Source of the DNA: Comamonadaceae bacterium 2FH
GTDB taxonomy: Bacteria; Pseudomonadota; Gammaproteobacteria; Burkholderiales; Burkholderiaceae_C
Length of the DNA stretch: 64,000 nt
Assembly: GCA_005503335.1 (NCBI GenBank)
Contig: SCMQ01000014.1
Coordinates: forward strand, 1-64,000
Reading direction: 5' to 3'
Positions 1-8,279 of this stretch are shown here, piece by piece. Position 1 is the first letter of the stretch. Each line of letters opens with the position of its first letter. The position numbers were made by a program, and so were the translations under genes. The notes beneath the pieces were generated by a model, which did not search any database, was not told the DNA's origin, and saw only the letters and a list, made by a program, of their open reading frames with translations.

Positions 1-401
1 TCATGGCACACCACGATCGATCGGACTGGGCGCCGCTCGCATGGGTCTGGTTGGCCGAAGCGCGTATGCTCGCGACTAGACTGGCGACGTAGATCATTTC
101 GTCTACACCCTCTCAGGGCGCGCGATGCCATCCCGATGTCGGCTTTGCCCTGCAGGGTGTCGCTGACGCCGCGTCCAGACCCTCCCATTTGCACTTCGAC
201 TTGCACTTCGGGGTGCTGCGCCTGGAAGCGCTTGCCAATCTCGGCGATCATCGGAGCCATCGTGCTCGAGCCCGCGATGAGAAGCTTGCCGGAAGCCTCG
301 TTCGCCGCCGCCGCGGATGCATCCGCGCTCCCGCCGCCCAGCCAAAGCCCCATGGCCAGCCATAGCGCGGGAATGATCGCTTCGCGCCGATCAGCGAACA
401 T
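1..401 (-). pseudogene. PstS-like phosphate-binding protein, 5' part only, broken or interrupted
   Basis: Reading leftward from ATG at 401 gives a signal-peptide-like start (hydrophobic run about residues 9-24) followed by the N-terminal lobe of a PstS-type substrate-binding protein. The diagnostic stretch is LLIAGSSTMAPMIAEIGKRF (about residues 40-59), then MGGSGRGVSDTLQGKADIG (about 72-90). These bind phosphate or another oxyanion in the periplasm for an ABC importer. Family-like sequence stops after MASRAL, at about base 114. The frame stays open to base 1, but residues 97 onward are Arg-rich and unlike PstS. The gene is therefore either interrupted by inserted DNA or frameshifted and decayed. 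The rest lies outside the window. A plausible sigma70 promoter lies upstream at 437-465. Confidence 0.6.
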
Positions 402-436
402 AGGTCCCTCCCTATGAGGCTCGATGTGATCGAATC

Positions 437-465
437 AGTATAAACAGATTGGTTTTCCGCGCCAA
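437..465 (-). promoter_or_regulatory. sigma70-like promoter of the PstS-like gene with an embedded inverted repeat
   Basis: On the minus strand TTGGCG (465-460) and TATACT (442-437) are separated by 17 bases, 36 bases before the start at 401. The -35 box overlaps a 6-bp inverted repeat, GATTGG (447-452) and CCAATC (462-467), which could be an operator. I see no clear Pho box. The rest of the 418-590 gap shows nothing else. Confidence 0.4.
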
Positions 466-590
466 TCAGAAACAGAGTTTCACGATGCGTGGTCCATGGA
501 CATACGCAAGACAAATGGCGTCGCCATCGACGACGGCGGCGGAAGGCCATGACGTCGACGACCTCAAGGCTTGACTTTGAGGGCCGCTAC

Positions 591-2570
591 TCAGGGCAGT
601 TCACGGTTCTCCGCCGGCGCGCTGGTCTCGCGCGGGCCCACCATGCCCAGCCGGGCCTTGAGCGACTGCGGCTGGCCGCTCAGCAGGGCGGCGTAGAGCG
701 TGGTGTTCGACAGCACCTTCTTGACGTAGTCGCGCGTCTCGCTGAACGGCACGTTCTCGGCCCAGATCGCGGCCTCGACCTGCGGGCCCATGCGCCAGGC
801 GCGCGGGCGGTTGGGGCCGGCGTTGTAGGCTGCGGCCGCCAGGGCCATGGAGCCGGCGAAGTCGTCCAGCACCAGCTTGAGGTAGCCGGTGCCGATCGCG
901 ATGTTGACCTCGCGGTCGGTCAGCTGGTCCACGCTGAAGCCCGGCAGGCCGATCTTGCGCGCGGTCCAGCGCGCCGTGGCCGGCATGACCTGCATCAGGC
1001 CCGAGGCGCCCACGCCCGAGCGCGCGTCGCTCACGAAGCGGCTTTCCTGGCGGATCAGGCCGTAGACATAGGCCGGCTCCAGGCCGATCTCGCGCGCGCG
1101 CCGCAGCACGGCCTCGCGGTAAGGCGTGGGAAAGCGCTGCTCGTAGTCGGTGAAGGACTTGGTGCGCTCGCTGGTGTTGATGCAACGGTCCCAGACCGCG
1201 TGGTCGCAGGCCAGCTGCGCCGCGGCCAGCAACTCGCGGTCGCCCATGCCGCCGCGCTGGTGCAGGTTGGTCGTGTAGTTCCACTCGCGCACGCCCTCGC
1301 TGCGCAGGCCGATCGCGATCGCCTGCAGGGCGCGCGCCAGGCCCGGGTTGCGGCGCGCGGCCTCCTTCTCCTCGGCGGTCGGCGGGGCGGGGCGCTCGGG
1401 CGGTATCACGATGGACTGGCCCAGCTCCTCGAGCGCCAGTTTCTCGTAGAAGCCGCGCAGGCCGGCGATGCCCTGCAGCAGGCGCTGTGCCTCGGCGCGG
1501 CTTTCCTCGCTGCGCGCGCGGGCCAGCAGGGCGCGCGCCTTCCAGTAGACCCAGGTGGGTTCGGAGCGGGCGCCCTCGTTCATGGCGTCGATGGCCGAGG
1601 ACACGGCGCGCCACTGGCCCTGGCGCAGGGCGGCGCGGGCCTTCCAGGCCAGCATGTCGTCGGGCAGGTCGTGCTCGCGCGTGACGCGGGCGAAGTAGTC
1701 GCCGGCGCTGTCCGAGAGCCGCATCGCGGCCTGGCGGCCGATCGCGCCCCAGGCCCAGTTGCGCTCTTCGGCGGTGAGCTGGTCGTCCCACTTGCTGCTC
1801 AGCAGCTCGGCCGCCACGGCCGGGTCGCTGGCGGCGATCCTCACCAGGGCCAGCACCACCATCTCCTTGCGCACGCGCGAGCCGGCGACGGAGCGGCCGG
1901 CCAGGTATTTCGCCGGGTTGGCCTGGACCTCGGCCACCAGCGGGCTGTTCTCGGGCGAGACGATCTCCACCGCGTTGCGCGCCGCGCGCGGGCGGTTGGC
2001 CTCCATGGCCAGGCGCGCCTTGCGCCAGACCTCCAGGGCCGGCAACTGGCCCGCCGCAAAGAGCCGGTCGGCCGCGAAGCTGCAGCCGTCGTCCGCCTCG
2101 CGCTGGGCATGCCAGAGGCCGCGCACCTCGGCCGCCACTTCGGCGCCGGTCTTCAGGTGCTCGACGGCCAGGGCGTAGCAGCGCAGCTCGCGGTCGTCGT
2201 TCATGCGGTAATTCGGCAGCTCGTCCGTGAAGGCCGACCAGTCGCGCCGCTGGCCCAGCAGCAGCAGCCAGTCGTTGCGCAGCCGGTCCTCCTGGTAGCT
2301 GCCCGCGTAGCGCGTGAAGAAGGCCTGGACCTCCTGGGGCTGGGCCTCGTCCAGCCGGGCGCGCAACTCCCAGTAGGCCGCCCAGGGCTCGAGCGCATGG
2401 CCACGCGCCTGCGGCAGCAGGGCCGCGAGCTGCTTCTTGTCGCCCTTGCGGAAGGCCTGCTGCATGTCGAGCAGCACCGTATCGCCCCGGTTTTGCGCCA
2501 GCGCAACGGCTGTACAGCCCAGCGCGAGCAGGGCCGACAACATAGGTGTCAGAATCTTTCTTATCTGCAT
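591..2570 (-). CDS. slt: soluble lytic murein transglycosylase (Slt70 family)
   Basis: A 659-residue periplasmic enzyme that cleaves the MurNAc-GlcNAc bond of peptidoglycan, forming 1,6-anhydro ends during wall turnover. A signal peptide covers residues 1-25. A long helical superhelix (about 30-480) is followed by the catalytic SLT domain. The goose-lysozyme-like signature LIRQESRF places the catalytic Glu near residue 509, followed by GASGLMQVMPATA and the AYNAGPNR motif. Length matches Slt70 proteins. The start at 2570 was chosen because it gives the signal peptide directly. It is divergent from the 5-formyltetrahydrofolate cyclo-ligase gene, with only nine bases between the start codons, so the two promoters must overlap the opposite coding regions. 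The long opposite-strand frame here is a GC-driven shadow. Confidence 0.93.
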   Translation of the reverse strand: MQIRKILTPMLSALLALGCTAVALAQNRGDTVLLDMQQAFRKGDKKQLAALLPQARGHALEPWAAYWELRARLDEAQPQEVQAFFTRYAGSYQEDRLRNDWLLLLGQRRDWSAFTDELPNYRMNDDRELRCYALAVEHLKTGAEVAAEVRGLWHAQREADDGCSFAADRLFAAGQLPALEVWRKARLAMEANRPRAARNAVEIVSPENSPLVAEVQANPAKYLAGRSVAGSRVRKEMVVLALVRIAASDPAVAAELLSSKWDDQLTAEERNWAWGAIGRQAAMRLSDSAGDYFARVTREHDLPDDMLAWKARAALRQGQWRAVSSAIDAMNEGARSEPTWVYWKARALLARARSEESRAEAQRLLQGIAGLRGFYEKLALEELGQSIVIPPERPAPPTAEEKEAARRNPGLARALQAIAIGLRSEGVREWNYTTNLHQRGGMGDRELLAAAQLACDHAVWDRCINTSERTKSFTDYEQRFPTPYREAVLRRAREIGLEPAYVYGLIRQESRFVSDARSGVGASGLMQVMPATARWTARKIGLPGFSVDQLTDREVNIAIGTGYLKLVLDDFAGSMALAAAAYNAGPNRPRAWRMGPQVEAAIWAENVPFSETRDYVKKVLSNTTLYAALLSGQPQSLKARLGMVGPRETSAPAENRELP

Positions 2571-2579
2571 AGGGTAATT

Positions 2580-3164
2580 ATGGACAAAGCGGACGAAAAG
2601 AAAGCCTTGAGAAAGGCCCTGATCGAAGAGCGGTTGAATCTGCCCGACCGCCTGCAACGCGTCGATATGCTGCAGCGCGTGATGCGGATCTGGCTGGTGG
2701 GGCGGCCCGACACGGTGATCGGCGCCTACTGGCCTATCCAGGGCGAGTTCGATCCCCTGCCGGCTCTGCACCGCTGGAAGGAGGACGGCGAGTTGCAGGG
2801 CGAGCTGCAGCTGCGCCGCATCGGCCTGCCGGTGGTGGACAAGCAGACGCGCATGTTGAGCTTCCACGCCTGGTACCCGGGCTGCCCCCTGGAGGAGGAC
2901 GCCTACCGCATCCCCAAGCCCAAGGACACTGAGGTGATCGTGCCCACCCTGCTGTTCGTTCCCTGCGTGGGCTACGGGCCCGGCGGCTACCGCCTGGGCT
3001 ACGGTGGTGGCTTCTACGACCGCACCCTGGCCTCGCTCCAGCCCCGGCCCTTCACCGTGGGCCTGGGTTTCACCCAGGGCTATCTGGACGATTTCGAGCC
3101 CGAGGACCACGACCAGCCGCTGGACGCCATCCTCAACGACAACGGGGTGGTCTGGCCGGTGTGA
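2580..3164 (+). CDS. 5-formyltetrahydrofolate cyclo-ligase
   Basis: A 194-residue cytoplasmic enzyme that converts 5-formyl-THF plus ATP to 5,10-methenyl-THF, salvaging this inhibitory folate. The family signature GYGPGGYRLGYGGGFYDR (about residues 137-154) contains the substrate and phosphate-binding glycines. The N-terminal basic helix with KKALRKALIEERLNL is typical. Length is normal. The ATG at 2580 starts the conserved region directly; upstream codons in this frame only mirror the opposite-strand transglycosylase. Convergent downstream is a LysR gene, separated by a repeat-rich spacer that may end transcription. Confidence 0.93.
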   Translation: MDKADEKKALRKALIEERLNLPDRLQRVDMLQRVMRIWLVGRPDTVIGAYWPIQGEFDPLPALHRWKEDGELQGELQLRRIGLPVVDKQTRMLSFHAWYPGCPLEEDAYRIPKPKDTEVIVPTLLFVPCVGYGPGGYRLGYGGGFYDRTLASLQPRPFTVGLGFTQGYLDDFEPEDHDQPLDAILNDNGVVWPV

Positions 3165-3166
3165 AT

Positions 3167-3434
3167 GGCCCCCACGCTCGGCACTGCGTGTCCTCGCTGC
3201 CCCCCGAGGGGGCCCAGACCGGCTTGGGGCGGCCCGGCGCCGGTCTGAACGGCCCCCACGCTCGGCACTTCGTGTCCTCGCTGGGCTCGCGCAGCGTCCG
3301 TGCGCGAAGCTGTACAGCGCAGCGAGCCCATGCCGGGCCTGCGCTATGCACGTGCCGAGGCATCACGCTGCGGCCCGGCCCCGAGGGGGCCCAGACCGGC
3401 TTGGGGCGGCCCGGCGCCGGTGTGAACGGCCTGC
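3167..3434. repeat. two tandem copies of a GC-rich dispersed intergenic repeat with hairpins
   Basis: The spacer holds a unit starting GGCCCCCACGCTCGGCACT and ending with a GGCTTGGGGCGGCCCGGCGCC core, present once at 3167-3250 and again at 3251-3430. The second copy is split by about 95 unrelated bases that carry an 8-bp inverted repeat (GGGCTCGC 3283-3290, GCGAGCCC 3322-3329). Each unit has a strong CCCCGAGGGG-type palindrome (3199-3213 and about 3378-3390). A third copy lies inverted at 60566-60648. Lying between convergent genes, it could act as a bidirectional terminator, although no T-run follows the hairpins. Confidence 0.8.
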
Positions 3435-4424
3435 TCAGGCTGGCGTGCCGCTGGACTGCAGCGCTTCCGTCTCCTCGTCCAGCGCCTCGCGCGTGGCCCG
3501 GGCCTGGGTCAGCAGCCAGTCGCAGAAGGCGCGCACCTCGGGCCGGGCCGCGCTGCGCGGGCCGACCAGCAGCCAGTAGGCCAGGGGCGAGTCCATGCGC
3601 TGCTGCGGCAGCACCTCGACCAGCTCGCCGCTGGCCAGGCTGTCGGCGACCAGGGGGCGCCGCGCCAGCGCCACGCCCTGGCCGGTGAGCGCGGCCTGTG
3701 CGATCTGGTGCGCGTAGTTGAAATAGAGCCAGCGCTTGGGCTCGACCGGGGGCAGCGAGCGCTCGGCGAACCAGCGCCCCCAGCTCAGCCACTCGAGAAA
3801 GCGCGTGCGGTGGGCGTCGCCGGCCTCGATCAGTGCGAACTGCGCCAGGTCCTGCGGCCGCTGCAGGCGCGGCCCGCTCTTGAGCAGCCAGGGGCTGGCC
3901 ACCGGCGTGAGCTGCTCGCCGAACAGGCGCACGGCGCCGGCCGGCACGCTGCTCGGAACGGCATAGCGCAGCGCCAGGTCCACGTCGGCCGTCTCCAGGT
4001 CGACCGCGGCGTCGCTGGCGTCGATGCGGATGTCGATGTCGGGGTGTTCGCGCTGGAAGGCCTCCAGGCGCGGGATCAGCCACATCGAGGCGAACGAGGC
4101 CCAGGTCGTGATGGCCACGCTCTTGCGTCCCGCGGACTGGCGGATCTGCCGCACCGTGCCGTCCAGCCGCTCCAGCGCCGGCACCACGGCCCGCAGCAGC
4201 TGCGCGCCCGCGCCGGTCAGCTCCACGGCCCGCGTGTGGCGCAGGAACAGGGGCACGCCGACCTCGTCCTCCAGGGCCTGGATCTGGCGGCTCACGGCCG
4301 ACTGGGTCAGGGCCAGTTCCTCGGCGGCGGCGCGGAAGTTCAGCTGCCGGGCCACGGCTTCGAAGGCGCGCAAATGGCCGGCCGAGACCGGCCGGGTGCG
4401 CAATGGGGTCTGCGGGTGCTGCAT
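3435..4424 (-). CDS. LysR-family transcriptional regulator (GcvA-like)
   Basis: A 329-residue regulator. The N-terminal winged helix-turn-helix (about residues 15-75) shows the LysR pattern LRAFEAVARQLNFRAAAEEL, then LTQSAVSRQIQALEDEVGV. The rest is a two-lobed periplasmic-binding-protein-like sensor for a small effector, with the GcvA-like run PQDLAQFALIEA. It is divergent from the DUF2917 gene at 4540, a usual arrangement for LysR control of a neighbour, so that gene is the likely target. The ATG at 4424 gives a normal N-terminus. The frame stays open upstream to about 4571 with an alternative ATG near 4480, so the start is uncertain. Confidence 0.85.
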   Translation of the reverse strand: MQHPQTPLRTRPVSAGHLRAFEAVARQLNFRAAAEELALTQSAVSRQIQALEDEVGVPLFLRHTRAVELTGAGAQLLRAVVPALERLDGTVRQIRQSAGRKSVAITTWASFASMWLIPRLEAFQREHPDIDIRIDASDAAVDLETADVDLALRYAVPSSVPAGAVRLFGEQLTPVASPWLLKSGPRLQRPQDLAQFALIEAGDAHRTRFLEWLSWGRWFAERSLPPVEPKRWLYFNYAHQIAQAALTGQGVALARRPLVADSLASGELVEVLPQQRMDSPLAYWLLVGPRSAARPEVRAFCDWLLTQARATREALDEETEALQSSGTPA

Positions 4425-4539
4425 GCGGAGGGGTGGCTTGATTGATGCGATATGGGCATCAATAGCCTGCCGCGAATTCATTGGACTGTCAATGGAATGC
4501 CAACGAAGATTCATTCCCGAAACGACGCAGGAGCCTGCC

Positions 4540-5025
4540 ATGAACGACCTCTTCGACGACACCGCACTCACTGCCAGCTGGCGCCTGCCGGCCGGCCGCG
4601 CCCTGAGCCTGCGCCCGCGTCAGGCCGGGCTGCTGCAGGTCTGCCAGGGCCAGGTCTGGGCCACGATGGACGGGCCGCATGGCTGGCGCGAGGGCGACAT
4701 GTTCCTGGCCGCCGGCGACAGCCTGCGCGTGCCGGCCGGCCAGCACCTGGTGATAGAGCCGCGCCACGCCCAGGCAGGTGCCTGGTTCAGCTGGACGCCC
4801 GAGGCCGTGGGCGCCGGGCAGGCATCCTGGCGGCGCGAGGTGGCTCAGCCCGCATCGGAGCTGCGCTTGGCCTTGCGCGGCGCGGCCGGCGCGCTGCTGC
4901 GGCTGGCGGCCGGCTTGACCGGGCTGGCGCCGGCCTGGCGCGCCTTGCGTGGCCGCTTGGCCGGGGCCGCGCGCGCCTTCAGGGCTGCATCCAGCGCGAG
5001 CCGCGCCCAGGGCGCCATGGGCTGA
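4540..5025 (+). CDS. DUF2917 domain protein
   Basis: A 161-residue protein. Residues 10-95 match the DUF2917 pattern: LPAGRALSLRP, a Gly-Gln-Val-Trp-Ala-Thr turn, a GDMFLAAGDSLRVPAGQHLV core and a Trp-rich end. This small beta-barrel, cupin-like domain has no established function. The C-terminal 60 residues are Ala/Arg/Leu-rich and low complexity. A CAGGAG ribosome-binding site lies at 4528-4533. The last 181 bases overlap the convergent TfoX-like gene, so the low-complexity tail may exist only because the opposite strand encodes a Lys/Ala-rich tail. Divergent from the LysR gene. Confidence 0.8.
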   Translation: MNDLFDDTALTASWRLPAGRALSLRPRQAGLLQVCQGQVWATMDGPHGWREGDMFLAAGDSLRVPAGQHLVIEPRHAQAGAWFSWTPEAVGAGQASWRREVAQPASELRLALRGAAGALLRLAAGLTGLAPAWRALRGRLAGAARAFRAASSASRAQGAMG

Positions 5026-5303
5026 GGCGAGTCCATGGCCTGCTCGGGGGCCGTGTAGTAATCGAGCTGCATGGTCCGGCCGCGCGCCTGGTAACTGAAC
5101 GGACGGCAGCCGGCCTCGAGGAAGCGCGCGCGCGTTTCCTCGTTCGCCTTCAGGTACAGCTGGTCCCAGGCGATGATCGCGATGTTGAGACCCTCGGTCG
5201 AAATGCCCCAGCCGCCGAACATGCGCCGCGCCGTGCAGGGGCCGGCGGCGGCCAGCAGCTCGCAGCAGTGCTCGGCGAATTCTCGGTCGGGTTGGCGCTC
5301 CAT
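4845..5303 (-). CDS. TfoX N-terminal-domain protein with basic tail
   Basis: A 152-residue protein. Residues 1-95 match the TfoX/Sxy N-terminal domain: CTARRMFGGWGISTEGL, then LYLKANEETRARF, a Cys-containing turn and a YYTAPE motif. In gamma-proteobacteria TfoX governs competence genes; single-domain relatives like this one have no fixed role. The C-terminal 50 residues are rich in Lys, Arg, Ala and Pro and may bind nucleic acid. The start at 5303 fits the family; an in-frame ATG at 5327 overlaps the divergent TetR start and is less likely. The tail overlaps the end of the convergent DUF2917 gene by 181 bases. Confidence 0.78.
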   Translation of the reverse strand: MERQPDREFAEHCCELLAAAGPCTARRMFGGWGISTEGLNIAIIAWDQLYLKANEETRARFLEAGCRPFSYQARGRTMQLDYYTAPEQAMDSPQPMAPWARLALDAALKARAAPAKRPRKARQAGASPVKPAASRSSAPAAPRKAKRSSDAG

Positions 5304-5325
5304 GTGCCGAAGATAATCCAATGCC

Positions 5326-5931
5326 ATGGCCCGCCCCAAATCCGCCACCCACGACCTCAAGCGCGAGGAGATCCTCGACATCGCCGCCCAGTGCTTCGCC
5401 GACCGCAGCTACCCGGCGGCCAGCATGAACGAGATCGCTGCCGCGATCGGCGCTTCCAAGGCCAGGCTCTACCATTACTACGACAGCAAGGAAGCGATCC
5501 TGTTCGACCTGCTGGACCGCTACACCCAGCGCCTGCTGGCCCTGATCGCCGAGACCGAGGCCACGGCCCAGCGCCGCAACCTGAACGAGCACGCCGCGCT
5601 GCACGAGCTGATCCGCCGCTTCCTCGAGGAATACGAGACCTCGGCCACGCGCCATGTGGCCCTGCTGGGCGACACCAAGTTCCTCGGCGAGGCGCAGCGC
5701 GCGCTGATCCTGAACCGCCAGCGCGACGTGGTGGCCGCGGTCACGCGCTTTCTGTGCCGCGCCTACCCCAAGCGCCTGACGCCGCAGAACCAGACCGCCG
5801 TGACCATGATGCTGTTCGGCATGATCAACTGGACCTTCACCTGGCTGCGCCCCGGCGGGCCCATGCGCTATGCGGATTTCGCCGAGGAGGTGATCGCCAT
5901 GCTCGAGCATGGCCTGGCCGAAAGACCCTGA
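5326..5931 (+). CDS. TetR-family transcriptional regulator (KstR2/AcrR-like)
   Basis: A 201-residue regulator. The N-terminal helix-turn-helix (about residues 12-58) carries REEILDIAAQCFADRSYPAA, then MNEIAAAIGASKARLYHYYD, a standard TetR domain. The all-helical C-terminal ligand domain resembles the TetR_C group found in KstR2-like regulators of acyl-CoA metabolism; the ligand is unknown. The metallo-beta-lactamase-fold gene follows 65 bases downstream on the same strand, and a small palindrome between them (5949-5962) is a candidate operator, so this regulator probably controls that gene. Confidence 0.85.
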   Translation: MARPKSATHDLKREEILDIAAQCFADRSYPAASMNEIAAAIGASKARLYHYYDSKEAILFDLLDRYTQRLLALIAETEATAQRRNLNEHAALHELIRRFLEEYETSATRHVALLGDTKFLGEAQRALILNRQRDVVAAVTRFLCRAYPKRLTPQNQTAVTMMLFGMINWTFTWLRPGGPMRYADFAEEVIAMLEHGLAERP

Positions 5932-5948
5932 AGTCATATTTATCTATG

Positions 5949-5962
5949 CGTAACTGATTACG
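5949..5962. promoter_or_regulatory. candidate TetR operator
   Basis: CGTAA-CTGA-TTACG forms a perfect 5-bp inverted repeat in an AT-rich 65-base spacer between the TetR gene and the metallo-beta-lactamase-fold gene. Its size is short for a TetR site, so it may be only the core. An AGGAG ribosome-binding site for the downstream gene follows at about 5987. Confidence 0.3.
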
Positions 5963-5996
5963 ATTAGGTAAAATTCTGTCTTCCTCAGGAGACCCC

Positions 5997-6986
5997 ATGT
6001 CCAAAGCCTTTGCCTCGCAGGCCGATCTGGCCGACAAGAAGATCACGTTCGAACAGCTCAGCCCCCATTGCTGGGCCTATACCGCCGAGGGCGACCCGAA
6101 CTCGGGCGTCATCATCGGCGACAAGTACATCCTGGTCAGCGACACCACGGCCACGCCCGACATGGCGCGCGACCTGATCCGCGAGATCCGCAAGGTCAGC
6201 GACAAGCCGATCAAGTACGTGCTGCTGACCCACTACCATGCGGTGCGCGTGCTGGGCGCGAGCGCCTACTTCGCCGAGGGCGCGACCGAGGTCATCGCCA
6301 GCCAGGGCACCTATGAGCTGATCGTCGAGCGCGGCGCCCAGGACATGCAGAGCGAGATGGAGCGCTTCCCGCGCCTGTTCCGCGGCGCCGACGGCGTGCC
6401 GGGCCTGACCTGGCCGACCCTGGTGCTGGGCGGCGGCGAGCCGGCGCGCGGCGAGGTGCCGGGCAAGCTGACCCTGGACCTGGGCGGCGTCAAGGTCCAG
6501 ATCTGGCACCCGGGCCCCGGCCACACGCGCGGCGACACCATCGCCTGGGTCGAGGAGGAGAAGGTGCTGTACTCGGGCGACCTGGTCGAGTACGAGGCCG
6601 GCGTCTACACCGGCGACGCCCAGCTCGAGGAATGGCCCGCCACGCTGGAGGCGCTGCGCGCGCTCCAGGCCGAGTACATCGTGCCGGGCCGCGGCGAGGC
6701 CATGAAGGGCAACGCCAACGTCAACAAGGCGCTGGACTACACCCAGCGCTGGGTCCAGACCCTGTACCAGGCCGGCAAGGAAGCCGCGGCCGCCGGCATG
6801 GACCTCAAGGCCGCCATGGCCCACGCGCGCAAGAGCATGGACCCGGTGTTCGGCCATGTCTTCATCTACGAGCACTGCCTGCCCTTCGACGTGAGCCGCG
6901 CCTACGACGAGGCCAAAGGCATCAAGAACCCGCGCATCTGGACCGCCGAGCGCGACAAGGAGATGTGGGACGCGCTGCAGGGCTGA
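5997..6986 (+). CDS. metallo-beta-lactamase-fold hydrolase with altered metal motif
   Basis: A 329-residue protein of the MBL-fold superfamily (zinc-dependent hydrolases). The fold is visible from the strand and loop pattern: SGVIIGDKYILVSDTTAT, then THYHAVRVLGAS where HxHxDH is expected, GPGHTRGDTIAWV with the third His, and LYSGDLVEY with the bridging Asp. The first motif keeps two His but has lost the Asp-His pair, and the last metal His is replaced by an PGRGEA segment. Metal binding must be reduced or different. The C-terminal 90 residues are helical and specific to this subfamily. Probably controlled by the upstream TetR gene. Substrate unknown. Confidence 0.8.
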   Translation: MSKAFASQADLADKKITFEQLSPHCWAYTAEGDPNSGVIIGDKYILVSDTTATPDMARDLIREIRKVSDKPIKYVLLTHYHAVRVLGASAYFAEGATEVIASQGTYELIVERGAQDMQSEMERFPRLFRGADGVPGLTWPTLVLGGGEPARGEVPGKLTLDLGGVKVQIWHPGPGHTRGDTIAWVEEEKVLYSGDLVEYEAGVYTGDAQLEEWPATLEALRALQAEYIVPGRGEAMKGNANVNKALDYTQRWVQTLYQAGKEAAAAGMDLKAAMAHARKSMDPVFGHVFIYEHCLPFDVSRAYDEAKGIKNPRIWTAERDKEMWDALQG

Positions 6987-6998
6987 TCCCTGCAGCCG

Positions 6999-8279
6999 TC
7001 ATGGCGGCGGCGCGGCCAGCGCCCGCGCGCGCGCCAGCAGCAGCTCGCGCTCGCGCGCATTGCGCGCCAGAGCGGCCGCCTGCTCGAACTCGGCGCGCGC
7101 CTCGTCTTGCCGCCCCAGCTTGTCCAGCAGGTCGCCACGCACGCTGGGCAGCCACTGGTAGGCCTGCAGGGCCTGGTCGCCGCGCAGCGCATCGACGATG
7201 GCCAGGCCGGCGGCCGGCCCTTGCGCCATGGCGACGGCCACTGCGCGGTTGAGCTCGATCACGGGTGAGGGCGTGACCCGGGCCAGGGCGGCGTAGAGCG
7301 TGGCGATGCGTGCCCAGTCCGTGTCACCGGACTGGTGGGCACGGGCATGGCAGGCCGCGATCGCCGCCTGCAGCGCATAGGGGCCGAGCTGCCCACCCAG
7401 CGCTTCGGCGCGCGCCAGCGCCGCGAGGCCGCGGCGTATCAGCAGGCGGTCCCAGCGGCTGCGGTCCTGTTCCAGCAACAGCACCGGGCGCCCCGCCGCA
7501 TCAACGCGGGCCGGCGTGCGCGAGGCCTGCAGCTCCAGCAGCGCGGCCAGGCCTTGGGCCTCGGCCTCCTCGGGCATCAGCCCGGTCAGCATGCGGGCCA
7601 GGCGCAGGGCCTCGTCGCAGAGCGCGGGGCGCATCCAGTCCTCGCCCGCGGTCGCGGTATAGCCCTCGTTGAAGATCAGGTAGACCACTTCGAGCACCGA
7701 GGCCAGCCTTTCCTTCAGGGCCGCGCCGCGCGGCAGCTCGAAGGGCAGGCGCGCCTCGTTCAGGCTGCGCTTGGCGCGCCAGATGCGCTGGGCGATGGTG
7801 GGCTCCGGGACAAGGTAGGCGCGCGCGATCTCGTGCGTGCTGAGGCCGCCCAGCAGCCTGAGCGTGAGCGCCACGCGGGCCTCGGCCGGCAGCGCCGGGT
7901 GGCAGGCGGTGAAGATCAGGCGCAGCAGGTCGTCGCCGATCTCGTCCTGGCGCGCGGCATCGAGCGCATCGACGAAGTCGGGCACGACCAGCGCCTCCTG
8001 CGCCTCGAGGTCCTGGCCGATCTGCTCGATCCGCGCCTGCAAGGCCTTGTCGCGGCGCAGCCGGTCGAGCGCGCGATTCTTCGCGGTGGTCATCAGCCAG
8101 GCCCCCGGATTCTGGGGCACGCCCTGCGTCGGCCAGTGCTCGAGCGCCGCCACCAGGGCGTCCTGCGCCAGCTCCTCGGCCAGCCCGATGTCGCGCACCA
8201 GGCGCGCGACGCCGGCCACGATGCGCGCCGACTCGATGCGCCAGACCGCGGCGATCGCCTGGTGGGTGGCCGAGTGCAT
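6999..8279 (-). CDS. ECF42-type RNA polymerase sigma factor
   Basis: A 426-residue extracytoplasmic-function sigma factor. Region 2 (about residues 10-80) includes LAEELAQDALVAALEHWP and WLMTTAKNRALDRLRRD. Region 4 (about 120-180) includes LRLLGGLSTHEIARAYLVPE. The 230-residue C-terminal extension with YLIFNEGYTA and the ELNRAVAVAMAQGP repeat region is the mark of the ECF42 group, which lacks a classical anti-sigma factor and typically lies beside DGPF/YCII proteins, as here. It overlaps the VOC gene by one base (TGATG), so it is the last gene of a five-gene set reading leftward from 10135. The extension probably senses or holds the factor inactive. Confidence 0.9.
   Translation of the reverse strand: MHSATHQAIAAVWRIESARIVAGVARLVRDIGLAEELAQDALVAALEHWPTQGVPQNPGAWLMTTAKNRALDRLRRDKALQARIEQIGQDLEAQEALVVPDFVDALDAARQDEIGDDLLRLIFTACHPALPAEARVALTLRLLGGLSTHEIARAYLVPEPTIAQRIWRAKRSLNEARLPFELPRGAALKERLASVLEVVYLIFNEGYTATAGEDWMRPALCDEALRLARMLTGLMPEEAEAQGLAALLELQASRTPARVDAAGRPVLLLEQDRSRWDRLLIRRGLAALARAEALGGQLGPYALQAAIAACHARAHQSGDTDWARIATLYAALARVTPSPVIELNRAVAVAMAQGPAAGLAIVDALRGDQALQAYQWLPSVRGDLLDKLGRQDEARAEFEQAAALARNARERELLLARARALAAPPP

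Noticed and set aside
447-467. GATTGG/CCAATC hairpin as a terminator
   Set aside because: Loop of 9 bases, weak stem, no T-run, and it sits inside a promoter; listed only as part of the regulatory site.
489-2579. Long rightward open frame opposite the lytic transglycosylase
   Set aside because: It has no family motifs before the 5-formyl-THF cyclo-ligase start, and its composition mirrors the antisense of a strong transglycosylase gene. Long antisense frames are expected at this GC content.
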